Assembly: GCA_021413845.1 (NCBI GenBank)
Contig: JAIOPP010000034.1
Span: forward strand, 1 to 64,000
Direction of reading: 5' to 3'
Origin: Planctomycetia bacterium
Lineage (GTDB): Bacteria; Planctomycetota; Planctomycetia; Pirellulales; PNKZ01
DNA length: 64,000 nt
Each line of letters starts with the position of its first letter. Positions within the stretch are counted from its first letter, which is position 1. The position numbers and the translations under genes were made by a program. This document shows, piece after piece, positions 48,401-52,624 of this stretch. The notes below the pieces were generated by a model. That model was not told the origin of the DNA and ran no database searches. It saw only the letters and a program-made list of their open reading frames with translations.

Positions 48401-49955
48401 CGACTTCCTGCATGTGATGATCGACGGTTGCCTCCGACTCGGCGTTGCGCCCCGTTTCGAAGACGTCGTCGATATGACGCCGATCGATTACGTGAGCCGC
48501 GCGATCGCGACGCTCGTCGGCAAGCCGGAATCGCTCGGCAAAGCGTTCCATTTGGTCAACGCCCAGTCGCCGACGATGGATCGGCTGGTCGAGTTCCTGC
48601 AATCGCAAGGGATCGAAGTCGGTGCGATCGACTTCCTCGAGTGGTACAAACGGGTCGTCGAAGCGGCGAAAGCGACGAATGCGCGCGAGCTCGAAGCGCT
48701 CAAGGAGATGTTCGCCGCTCATCACGGCGGAGAATTGACCGCCGAAGATGTGAAGTTCACGACGATGCAACCCCGCTTCGACGCCAAGAACGTCGAGACG
48801 TTGCTGGCCGGGACCGGCATCACTTGCCCGCCGGTCGACGACCGGTTGCTCAACACGTATCTCGGTTTCTCGATCGCCGAGAAAGCCGCCGAATTCGAGC
48901 GGATGTTGACGCCGACGACCGAGCCCGCGCCTGCCGAAGTTGCGCCTGCGGAAGTCGTCGCGGCTCCGGCCGCGGCAACGCAGCATGTCGTGCCGTTTGC
49001 GTCGCGCAAGTTGCCGGCGCTCAACGCTCGGGCCGCGAAATCGTTTAACGCGCTGCTCGACGCGGTCGACGAGTTGCGCTTAGACGTGCATGGTCAAAAC
49101 GGCGCCGTCATCATCGATTGCGGCATCGCCGTCGATGGCGGACTCGAAGCCGGCCGGCTGTTGGCGGAAATCTGCCTCGCGAATCTCGGGCGGGTGACGA
49201 TCGGCCCGGCCGTGGAATCGGTCGGCCCTTGGCCGCTCGTTTCCGTCGCGACCGATCATCCGTTGGCGGCTTGTCTCGCCTCGCAATATGCGGGCTGGAA
49301 GCTGGCGCACGGAAAGTATTTCGCAATGGGCTCCGGCCCGATGCGCGCCGTCGCGGCTAAGGAGCCGTTGTTCGTTCATCTCGGTTGTCGCGAGCGGAGC
49401 GAGGTCGTCGTCGGGGTGTTGGAAACGCGGAAGTTGCCGCCGGCTGAAATCATCGCCGAGATCGCCGCGAGTTGCTCCGTGCCGACTTCGGCCGTGCGGT
49501 TGTTGGTCGCACCGACCGCTTCGTTGGCCGGTGGGTTGCAGATCGTGGCGCGGTCGGTGGAAACGGCCTTACACAAACTGCATGAGACGGGCTTCGATAT
49601 GAGCCGGATCGTGTCGGCGTTCGGCACGGCGCCGCTGCCGCCGGTTGCGAAGAACGATCTGGCCGCGATCGGTCGCACGAACGACGCCATTCTCTACGGC
49701 GGCGACGTCACGCTTTGGGTTCGGGGGGACGACGCGAGCCTCGAAGCGATCGGCCCGCGGATTCCGAGCAGCGCCTCGGCCGACTACGGTGCGCCGTTCG
49801 CTTCGATCTTTGAACGCTACGGCTACGACTTCTACAAGATCGATCCGTTGTTGTTCAGCCCGGCCGTCGTAACGCTGGTGAACCTCGACACGGGCCGTTC
49901 GTTCCGGTACGGTGGCGTGAACCGAGAGATCTTGCAACAATCGTTCGGTTCATGA
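34659..49955 (+). CDS. Hybrid FAAL-CMAS-PKS-NRPS megasynthase with C-terminal Mch domain
   Basis: One uninterrupted 5,098-residue frame (about 0.55 MDa). Order by residue: fatty-acyl-AMP ligase 1-585; CMAS-like methyltransferase 655-940; ACP 965-1045 (Ser1008); KS 1062-1490 (Cys1237, His1372, His1412); AT 1595-1940 (Ser1692); DH 1960-2270 (His2007, Asp2181); structural KR 2285-2525; ER 2528-2850; KR 2868-3065 (Ser3005, Tyr3018); ACP 3135-3215 (Ser3177); C 3283-3725 (HHxxxD 3415-3420); A 3745-4245 (Lys4237); PCP 4255-4330 (Ser4293); thioester reductase 4372-4750 (Tyr4540, Lys4544); Mch 4785-5098. All catalytic residues examined are intact. Predicted route: fatty acid loading, one fully reducing malonate extension, coupling to glycine, reductive release. 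It heads a same-strand gene run; the next gene starts 55 bases after the stop. The product is inferred; no such natural product is known to me. Confidence 0.93.
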   Translation: MAYSPMESAPVGIENFVDLLERRKAERAAHTPFRFLADGENEEINLTYAELDRQARAIAGWLQRTQNPGDRVILIYPPGLEYITSFFGCLYAGVIAVPAYLPRMNRLTSRLLSIVADAKPTLVLTTKKILSDVTKRLAGVPELLSLQWMATDNIEPGIEDSWTKPDLTGDHLAFLQYTSGSTQAPKGVMVTHRNLLHNSEAIKQFFGNGPHSSGVIWLPPYHDMGLIGGIIQPIYADSTAIVMTPVAFIQRPMRWLQAISKYRATVSGGPNFAFDLCVDRISPEQRATLDLSCWEVAFCGAEPVRHETLERFTEAFAPSGFRREAFYPCYGLAESTLMVTGGRPDRPPVKVSFQSDGLEKNRVVPVANEDPDARCLVGCGAVAGGQSVWIVDPESLQPAAPDVIGEVWVRGPSVAAGYWKMPEQTRETFGAYLPNGEGPFLRTGDLGFFFDGELFVTGRIKDLIIIRGGNYYPQDIEHSVQKANATLALGAGAAFSIEQDETEKLVIVHEMNVRQCENPDAIFTAMRNAVAEDHELQLDSIVLLKPGQIPKTSSGKIQRRATKALYVEGMLTGVMAAYRYGAAANAKEDEADEYTSPDKPANGQAAAKPTTSNGEQAHKKNGDHGINGATKSEAPAVGERPAARSATAPSARGGVQPESEAELDEGFFRLILDGEYLSDSAAMWDRAENLQQAQENKLRRLAQLARVERGDRVVDIGCGWGGMVRYGVDKLGVEQITGLTVNRAQYDFASKRASDKATFRLSSWREFQPERKVDSILCIDAIEHFVPLAVRAQGKHQEVYRRFFQKCYEISSESAFLGLQSVVAVKRADTIQTQADMAFIAKMFPGSSLPFQDDLLDAVKGLYDVAEWRSAGADYQKTLNAWLINLRNNKDLISRKYGHEVFDRYLRYFESTLRSVQNGYVDLLQLSLQKVLNPDAAAIVFAGDLDSEHDDTEVSTNRDPLSRPGVKPIRRSAEEVERWLAEELSAKLKILPSDFDVRQPFTNYGLDSVQMVGLIGDLETYLGRSLQPTLAWDYPTTEALAKFLATESGDGAQEVEFERVVEVEPIAVVGMGCRFPGADNLDEYWKLMTEGREGIVEIPADRWNVDEFYDSNVDAPGKIVTRWGGFVSNISQFDPRAFGITPREASRMDPQQRLLLECTWEAFEHAGMAPDRVAGSKTGVFVGIGGTDYMQMYRGLDNYLTHVDAYCGTGNALSIAANRVSYVFDLHGPSLAVDTACSSALVALHYAVQSLRNRDCDMALAAGVNVILSPETTVAFSKARMLSPDGRCKPFDASANGYVRGEGCGVVVLKRLSDAINDGDNILGVVRATACNQDGRTSGMTAPNGPSQMECIRKALAQARVKPEQVTYIEAHGTGTPLGDPIEVSALNGVLGVRPADALPCHMASVKGNIGHLETASGVASLIKVVLMLQNGQIPPQRNFRELNPNIAAATFGLKIPTELTPWDVGKHPRIAGISGFGFGGTNAHVIVEGWPSRPVEKGAQMERPQQLAVLSAHSPEALKALAALDAEHLAQHPELPIADVCHTLTFGRSHLAERLALPIDSTAKLAEQLRQFAETGKLAGASTGAAMGTARRGVRPKVGYLFTGQGSQYAGMTRGLYETQPVFRRALDDCDQILRPLLQRSLTSVLYGVSVDPSTIDQTAYTQPALFSVEYATARLWESWGLRPDVVMGHSVGEFPAAVIAGVMSLEDGLKLIAERGRRIQELPSHGAMAAIITTEDRVVEALEGYGKRLSIAAVNSPEQIVISGDEDAVHEVMTRFQSDGVMCQQLTVSHAFHSTHLEPMLDGFERFAQGIVYHEPQIGLISNVTGRAFQPGEKPNARYWRDHVRGCVRFAAGVKAMAATGCEIFIEVGPAPILTGMGRKCLPENKGLWLPSLRKGQDDWKTILAALAALHVRGVAIDWRGFDRDYRRSRVVLPTYPFQRSRYWIEIDKDAGDEQAAPAKTASPLALAAGDAKQPLLGNRVPSALSMTQFLSELSIRRLPYFKDHVIQGSIVLPGAAYLELGLEAADELFGPGAHVAEDVSFQQALFLSDSKPHALQVVVSPEVAGHASYQVFQLAPGNDPKAGWALHAGGSLRRASAKDEAPFAPAKPVLEIAPTLEEYLDQAECYRRLRARSLEYGPTFQVLKQVWRSQGEVVAELQIPAGIAAGIDAYRVHPALLDGCFHAVAAAVPDVWAPAGSGESYLPMGAESIRVFGKMQGKLYAYAVMQPEDESPNHENLKGSFILQNEQGEPLLEVVGLKLRKVGRRADESNRGTEWLYQTNWLAADLPMSPAEAIKNIQTRGGEWLILADAQGFGRKLADRLVLLGQKPIVVTADALGAAGPDAVRNLPAEKFPGNRPQCRGIIHLWSLDCRDADDLDSAALTAAEALACESLVDLVQGAGKVHWGEQPKLYVITRGAQLTTGVGSPAAKVGVAQSMAWGLGRVLAVEAPEFGTTLFDFDAAAEASVDDAVAQLLADIGARQAEQQVAYRDGRRYVPRLARADAGLLASGDEETKGAALTVPRGEPFRLEFSAPGSLDRLRLRTFARSSPGPDEVEIEVGATGLNFSDVLKVMGLYPGLSGGVVPMGIECGGRIAAVGANVTAWKVGDPVVGIAPFCFASHATTSALAVAKKPEYLTDEEAATIPIAFLTAYYGLVELADIQPGERVLIHAGAGGVGLAAVQVCQRYGAEIFATAGSDAKRDFLRSLGVKHVFDSRSLEFGEQIMAVTNGEGIDVVLNSLPGEAIPTSFGVLRAYGRFLEIGKTDIYMNRSLGMYPFHNNLSFHAIDLDRMLRQKPQLVHQMFVALMDDFAERRYRPLPKTVFPIAEVVGSYRYMQQRKNTGKVIVSVADKSADAVATSNRKQLIRGDGSYLISGGLGALGLELAKWLARSGAKSLLLMGRSDPKGPAVEVLRELAEQGVDVRLLKADVADEARLSQTLAETLPQVPPVRGVFHAAGVLDDAAVLQLDHAKLHKVLAPKVQGAWNLHRATLQQPLEHFVLFSSIASLLGSPGQANYAAGNAFLDGLAQYRGTRKLPVLSINWGPWAESGMAARNADEARLTAMGMGLLPPQPAMRVLEKLLESPATNVGVFEVDWTKLGATYVGKVPTFLLDLVGQIKKANRQENKLRAEIMAAPREARHGLLQTYFRAQLARVMEFDPEKIDVEQPLNSLGLDSLMVIELKNVIESSLEITLPMSRFLEGPSLAQLAGYALESLDELAADTDEAATTALSESAAPAQVEVGASASAAMPVDEHRPAARADAASVSASQSAASPAMRETQVVREYPLSYGQRAMWFVHQIDPESSAYNVSDSVRFRGKLDHDSLRQALQRLHDRHSQLRVTFHMVDGNAVQRIHTGGAVALDVVDAASLTEAQWRSRLYDEVHKPFDLETGPVFRVVLFRLSAEEHILTFMLHHIVSDMWSLLVCVGEFTAFYKAEVEKSVAPLPELKTDYADFVRWQADQVTGKSGDRLWNYWKNELAGSLPSLDLPTDRPRPPVQTYRGDLEYITIGAETVGRLRELNKQQRTTMFVTLMAAYQVWLHRHTRQEDLLVGTATAGRNRPEFSTVVGDFINPVVIRGDLSGNPSFNEFLGKIRKKTLGAFDHQDFPLPLLVEKLQPVRDPSRTPIYQTMLILQRAQSSGDRGLQSFMTGQGDGSMSFSGISVEALEVDLHDAQFDLMVTAVEAGDTINCQFQYNTDLFDRETVRRMVARFAVLLDAIAADPNTPIARLSVLDDAERRQVAYDWNATASDYPRQATVARLFTEQAARTPDAVAVVGEHASVTYAELNRAANKIAHHLQALGVGPESLVAVSTERTPRMLAALLGVWKAGGAYVPLDPSFPAQRLAYMLESSQAEVLVTERNVRDLLPAYDGKLVLLDDHAAEIEARSDADPATTADAENLAYVLYTSGSTGLPKGVEIPQRAVVNFLTSMAKQPGLRSSDAVLAITTLSFDISVLELYLPLIVGAKVVLATRSQAADGLWLAENIARREVTVVQATPATYRLLAAAGWQGGANLKLLCGGEALPRDLAAWLLERSAELWNVYGPTETTVWSTVERLTSLDGTISIGRPIDNTQIYILDELSELVPPGTPGELWIGGDGVARGYRNRDDLTTERFVRDVFREEIGAKIYRTGDVARHLPDGRLECLGRVDHQIKIRGFRIELGEIETALAAHPAVRVCVVHTYQRGDDVQLVAYVAPQGEQPTVADLQAALRAKLPEYMVPAAFVFLAEFPRTPNGKIDRKALPAPDAAAGRSTDYVAPRNDLEREIVDVWQQVLKSERIGVRDNFFEVGGHSLLAAQLVWNLRSRYSIDVPLRKLFENPTVAGIARLIDPSLETSADAANVAHAEPKIDFEAEARLAPEIMPPTGSRADLTKTGRIFLTGGSGFLGSSLLAELLQRDGVTIYCLVRAANSTDAAAKLAKNFARYGHAHPQFAERVIPILGDLERPLFGMTREVFDALAAEVDVVLHNGASVNLVYPYEMLKSVNVGGTQEALRFACAVRPKPFHFVSTFSVYHSTELLRATEVFESDPLPTCESLHGGYHRTKWVGERMVEEARRRGLPVAIYRPGRITGDSRTGSANRDDFLHVMIDGCLRLGVAPRFEDVVDMTPIDYVSRAIATLVGKPESLGKAFHLVNAQSPTMDRLVEFLQSQGIEVGAIDFLEWYKRVVEAAKATNARELEALKEMFAAHHGGELTAEDVKFTTMQPRFDAKNVETLLAGTGITCPPVDDRLLNTYLGFSIAEKAAEFERMLTPTTEPAPAEVAPAEVVAAPAAATQHVVPFASRKLPALNARAAKSFNALLDAVDELRLDVHGQNGAVIIDCGIAVDGGLEAGRLLAEICLANLGRVTIGPAVESVGPWPLVSVATDHPLAACLASQYAGWKLAHGKYFAMGSGPMRAVAAKEPLFVHLGCRERSEVVVGVLETRKLPPAEIIAEIAASCSVPTSAVRLLVAPTASLAGGLQIVARSVETALHKLHETGFDMSRIVSAFGTAPLPPVAKNDLAAIGRTNDAILYGGDVTLWVRGDDASLEAIGPRIPSSASADYGAPFASIFERYGYDFYKIDPLLFSPAVVTLVNLDTGRSFRYGGVNREILQQSFGS
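36621..37478 (+). other. Domain: cyclopropane-fatty-acid-synthase-like methyltransferase
   Basis: Residues 655-940 match the CFA synthase/mycolic acid cyclopropane synthase (CMAS) family rather than the usual PKS C-methyltransferases. Marks in order: LDEGFFRLILDGEYLSDSAA; VVDIGCGWGGMVRYG (SAM loop, Gly717-Gly722); GLTVNRAQYDFA; CIDAIEHFVP with the Glu that lies in the carbonate/active-site loop of CMAS enzymes; DYQKTLNAWLINLRNNKDLI and FDRYLRYFESTLRSVQNGYV, which follow the C-terminal pattern of CmaA1/PcaA. The conserved Tyr of the family is present in DYQKTLNAW. It might cyclopropanate or methylate an unsaturated acyl chain held on the ACP. Confidence 0.88.
37551..44303 (+). other. Domains: ACP-KS-AT-DH-structural KR-ER-KR-ACP (fully reducing PKS module)
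   Basis: The KS has DTACSSALVALH, YIEAHGTGTPLG and GNIGHLE. The AT has GHSVGEFPAA and HAFH (1792-1795), the motif of malonyl-CoA-specific ATs. The DH has DHVIQGSIVLPG and HPALLDGCFHA, both halves of the active site. The ER has HAGAGGVGLAAVQV. The KR has SGGLGALGLELA and SIASLLGSPGQANY. A degenerate KR half (GLGRVLAVEAPEFGTTLFDF) precedes the ER as in other fully reducing modules. The module should add one two-carbon unit and reduce it to a saturated chain. Carrier serines are 1008 (GLDSVQM) and 3177 (GLDSLMV). Confidence 0.9.
44505..47648 (+). other. Domains: condensation-adenylation-PCP (glycine-type NRPS module)
   Basis: The C domain has LSYGQRAMWFVHQI and the catalytic MLHHIVSDMW. The A domain has YTSGSTGLPKGVEIPQ, SFDISVLELYLP, LCGGEALPRDLA, NVYGPTETTVWS and PNGKIDRKAL. 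Reading the ten specificity positions by hand against GrsA gives D-I-L-Q-L-G-V-V-W-K, two conservative changes from the published glycine code DILQLGLIWK. The PCP has EVGGHSLLAAQL with Ser4293. The module should couple the extended acyl chain to glycine through an amide bond. Confidence 0.88.
47772..48908 (+). other. Domain: NAD(P)-dependent thioester reductase (release)
   Basis: Residues 4372-4750 form a terminal reductase of the Lys2/carboxylic acid reductase type: RIFLTGGSGFLGSSLLAELL for NADPH binding, LHNGASVNLVYPYEML, HFVSTFSVYHS and the catalytic YHRTKWVGE (Tyr4540, Lys4544), then VAIYRPGRITGDSRTG. It takes the place of a thioesterase, so the product should leave as an aldehyde (two-electron reduction) or alcohol (four-electron). 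No separate thioesterase gene is seen in the neighbourhood. Confidence 0.9.
49011..49952 (+). other. Domain: methenyl-tetrahydromethanopterin cyclohydrolase (Mch)
   Basis: Residues 4785-5098 look like a whole Mch, the enzyme that hydrolyses methenyl-H4MPT to formyl-H4MPT in C1 metabolism. Conserved blocks in order: GAVIIDCGIAVDGGLEAG, ATDHPLAACLASQYAGWKL, KYFAMGSGPMRAVA, LLVAPTASLAGGLQIVARSV, IGRTNDAILYGGDVTLWV, SADYGAPFASIFERYGYDFY and KIDPLLFSPA. A Pro/Ala/Val/Glu linker of about 35 residues joins it to the reductase. There is no stop codon, no new ATG with a ribosome site and no frameshift in between; the only in-frame candidates are ATG 48903, GTG 48990 and TTG 49011, none with a convincing Shine-Dalgarno. 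Confidence 0.9.
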
Positions 49956-50009
49956 CGCGCGGTTCATGATTCCAGCCGCGCACGGAAGCCCTCGGATCGA
50001 CAGGCGCGC

Positions 50010-50924
50010 ATGCGAACGGCAGTACTCGGATCGCCGGATAGTTGGTACTTGCGCGATCTTCAGCGCGCGGCGGCCGCGACGGGCGACGAGCTCACGGCGG
50101 TCCCTTTCGACGGCTTGAGCGCGAGCCTCGGCCAAGGAGAATGCGACGGCGAAACGATCTCCGCCGGCGGGTTCGACTTGCGCACGTTCGACGCGGTGCT
50201 CGTACGCACGATGGCGCCCGGTTCGTTGGAGCAGGTCGTGTTTCGGATGGACGCGCTGGCCCGACTCGAAGCGCTTGGGGTCGCCGTGGTGAACCCTCCG
50301 AAAGCGGTCGAAGCCGCGGTCGACAAGTATCTGACTTCGGCCCGACTGCAAGCCGCCGGGCTCACGACGCCGCGGACCATCGTTTGCCAATCCGCAGCCG
50401 AAGCGCTGCTCGCTTTCGAGGCGCTCGGGCGCGACGTCGTCGTGAAGCCGATCTTCGGCTCCGAAGGGCGAGGCATCGCCCGACTGCAAGACGAAGCGAT
50501 GGCCGAGCGGGCTTTCCGACTGCTGGAAGGTCTGAATTCGGTCATCTATCTGCAGGAGTTCATCCATCACGACGGATTCGACCTGCGGCTGTTCGTCGTC
50601 GGGGGGCGCGTGCTCGGGATGCGGCGGCGCAACCCTCACGACTGGCGCACTAACTGCTCGCGCGGTGCCGTGGCGGAGCCGCTGGAACTGACGGACGAAC
50701 TGGTGGAACAAGCTCGGCGCGCGGCCGAGGCGGTTGGGGCATCGCTCGCCGGCGTCGATCTGTTGCCGCTGCGCGATGGCCGGCTGGCGGCGATCGAAGT
50801 CAACGCCGTGCCGGGTTGGAAGGCGCTGGCGCAAGCGCTCGACGTCGATGTCGCCCGGTTAGTGCTGGAGCATGTACGCGAGCAAGTTGGCGTGCGCCGC
50901 GCCGCAGTCGGGTGTCGGGCATGA
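50010..50924 (+). CDS. RimK-like ATP-grasp ligase
   Basis: The 304-residue protein has the ATP-grasp fold of the RimK group: DVVVKPIFGSEGRGIARLQD (ATP-binding lysine and glycine loop), IYLQEFIHHDGFDLRLFVVG, RRNPHDWRTNCSRGAVAEP and the metal-binding AIEVNAVPGWKAL (E-x-N pattern). Such enzymes join an amino acid, often glutamate, to a carboxylate with ATP. RimK-like proteins lie next to mch in some bacterial C1 clusters and may modify the methanopterin cofactor, which fits its place 55 bases after the Mch domain. The alternative is a tailoring role for the megasynthase product. Its stop overlaps the next start by four bases (ATGA). Confidence 0.85.
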   Translation: MRTAVLGSPDSWYLRDLQRAAAATGDELTAVPFDGLSASLGQGECDGETISAGGFDLRTFDAVLVRTMAPGSLEQVVFRMDALARLEALGVAVVNPPKAVEAAVDKYLTSARLQAAGLTTPRTIVCQSAAEALLAFEALGRDVVVKPIFGSEGRGIARLQDEAMAERAFRLLEGLNSVIYLQEFIHHDGFDLRLFVVGGRVLGMRRRNPHDWRTNCSRGAVAEPLELTDELVEQARRAAEAVGASLAGVDLLPLRDGRLAAIEVNAVPGWKALAQALDVDVARLVLEHVREQVGVRRAAVGCRA

Positions 50925-52624
50925 GTTCTCTGCCCCCGTTGAACACCGAATCGTCGAACGTGGCACGTCGGCTAGCGCAGTATGCGAGCGAGATGGTAGA
51001 CGTGCCGGCCGTCGTGATGACGCGGCGCAAGCTGATCCCCTTCGGTAAGCGGCGCTATGCCGTAGCGACTTTCGCCGAGTTGGAAACCGATAGCGATCGG
51101 ATTGCGCGCGGGTTGCGTGAGTACGGCGTCGTGCGTGGGACGCGACTTGCGCTGTTGGTGAAGCCGAGCATCGAGTTCGTGACGCTGGTCTTTGCATTAT
51201 TGAAAGTCGGCGCGACGAGCATCTTGATCGATCCCGGCATGGGACGCAAAAATCTTTTGAAGTGCTTAGCCGACGCCGAGCCGGAGGGCTTCGTCGCGAT
51301 TCCGGCGGCGCAGGCCGTACGGAGTTTCTTTCGTGAGCGCTTTCCTCGCGCGCAGTGGAATGTGACCGTCGGGCGAAAGTTGTATTGGGACGGCATCACG
51401 CTCGATGCCGTGCGGGCGCTGGGTGAGAAGGCCGCGACGAGCGACGACGCGTGCGCGGCGATGCGTGCGCAAGATCCGGCGGCGATCATCTTCACCACCG
51501 GCAGCACCGGCCCGCCGAAAGGTGTGTTGTATTCGCACGGCAACTTCGATCGTCAGGTCGAAGAAATTCGGGACGGCTACGGGATCCGCGCCGGCGAAGT
51601 AAACGTCGCGTGCTTTCCGCTGTTCGGCTTGTTCAATGCCGCGATGGGTGTGACGACCGTCGTTCCGCGCATGGATGCTTCACGCCCCGCGAAGGTGAAC
51701 CCGAAGAACATCATCAACGCGGTGAACGATTGGCGCGCGACGCAATCGTTTGCCTCGCCGGCCGTGTGGGACAAGGTCGGCCGATATTGCACGACGCGCG
51801 GGATTCGTTTGCCGACCTTGCGCGAAGCCTACAGCGCGGGCGCTCCGGTACCGCCGAAAGTGATCGAACGAATGACCGCCTGCTTGGCCGATGGAGGTCG
51901 GCTTCACACTCCTTACGGCGCTACCGAAGCGTTGCCGGTATCGACGATCGCCTCGCCCGAGATTCTCGGTGAAACGGCGAAAGCCTGGGCTGCGGGACGC
52001 GGAACCTGCGTCGGCCGCGCGTTTCCCGGCATCGAGCGACGCGTGATCCGCATCGTCGACGGGCCGATCGCCGATATCGCACAGACCGAGCGATTGCCGG
52101 TCGGAGAGATCGGCGAATTGATCGTGCGCGGAGCGGTCGTGACGGCGAGCTATGCGACACGAACGGAAGCCAACGCGCAAGCGAAAATCACGGACGGTGA
52201 GACGTTTTGGCATCGGATGGGAGACACCGGTTATCTCGACGCGCAAGATCGGTTTTGGTTTTGCGGGCGCGTCGCGCATCGAGTGCGCATGGCGACCGGC
52301 ACTCGCTATACCGATCCGTGCGAAGGAGTGTTCAATCAGCATTCGAGTGTGTTGCGGTCGGCGCTCGTCGGCGTCGGGCCGATCGGCGAGGAGCGGCCGG
52401 TGATCGTGTGCGAATTGGTGAAAGGACGGACCGTGCGCACCTCGCGTTTGGAAGCGGAATTGCGCGAGATGGCCCGTAAGAATCCGATCACGTTCGGCAT
52501 CGTGAACTTTCTGTTTCATCCGGCGCTACCAGTCGATATTCGTCACAACTCGAAAATCTTTCGCGAGAAGTTGGCTGTGTGGGCCGCGGAAAAGTTGGGC
52601 GTGCCGCCGAGGGCCGAGCCATGA
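50921..52624 (+). CDS. oleC: OleC-like AMP-dependent ligase (beta-lactone synthetase family)
   Basis: The 567-residue protein is an adenylate-forming enzyme with IIFTTGSTGPPKGVLYSHGN, CFPLFGLFNAAMGVTTV, TPYGATEALPVSTIASPEI and HRMGDTGYLDAQDRFWFCGR. The length and these blocks resemble OleC, which converts a beta-hydroxy acid to a beta-lactone in the head-to-head olefin pathway. The gene starts at ATG 50921, overlapping the previous stop, and its own stop overlaps the start of the OleD-like gene, so all three are translationally coupled. OleA and OleB, the usual partners, are not in this window. The C-terminal lysine region ends HNSKIFREKLAVWAAEKLG. Confidence 0.85.
   Translation: MSSLPPLNTESSNVARRLAQYASEMVDVPAVVMTRRKLIPFGKRRYAVATFAELETDSDRIARGLREYGVVRGTRLALLVKPSIEFVTLVFALLKVGATSILIDPGMGRKNLLKCLADAEPEGFVAIPAAQAVRSFFRERFPRAQWNVTVGRKLYWDGITLDAVRALGEKAATSDDACAAMRAQDPAAIIFTTGSTGPPKGVLYSHGNFDRQVEEIRDGYGIRAGEVNVACFPLFGLFNAAMGVTTVVPRMDASRPAKVNPKNIINAVNDWRATQSFASPAVWDKVGRYCTTRGIRLPTLREAYSAGAPVPPKVIERMTACLADGGRLHTPYGATEALPVSTIASPEILGETAKAWAAGRGTCVGRAFPGIERRVIRIVDGPIADIAQTERLPVGEIGELIVRGAVVTASYATRTEANAQAKITDGETFWHRMGDTGYLDAQDRFWFCGRVAHRVRMATGTRYTDPCEGVFNQHSSVLRSALVGVGPIGEERPVIVCELVKGRTVRTSRLEAELREMARKNPITFGIVNFLFHPALPVDIRHNSKIFREKLAVWAAEKLGVPPRAEP

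Noticed and set aside
48903-49955. A separate mch gene starting inside the megasynthase frame
   Set aside because: ATG 48903, GTG 48990 and TTG 49011 are in frame, but none has a convincing ribosome site and no stop codon separates the domains. Reported as a fusion, with the alternative noted.
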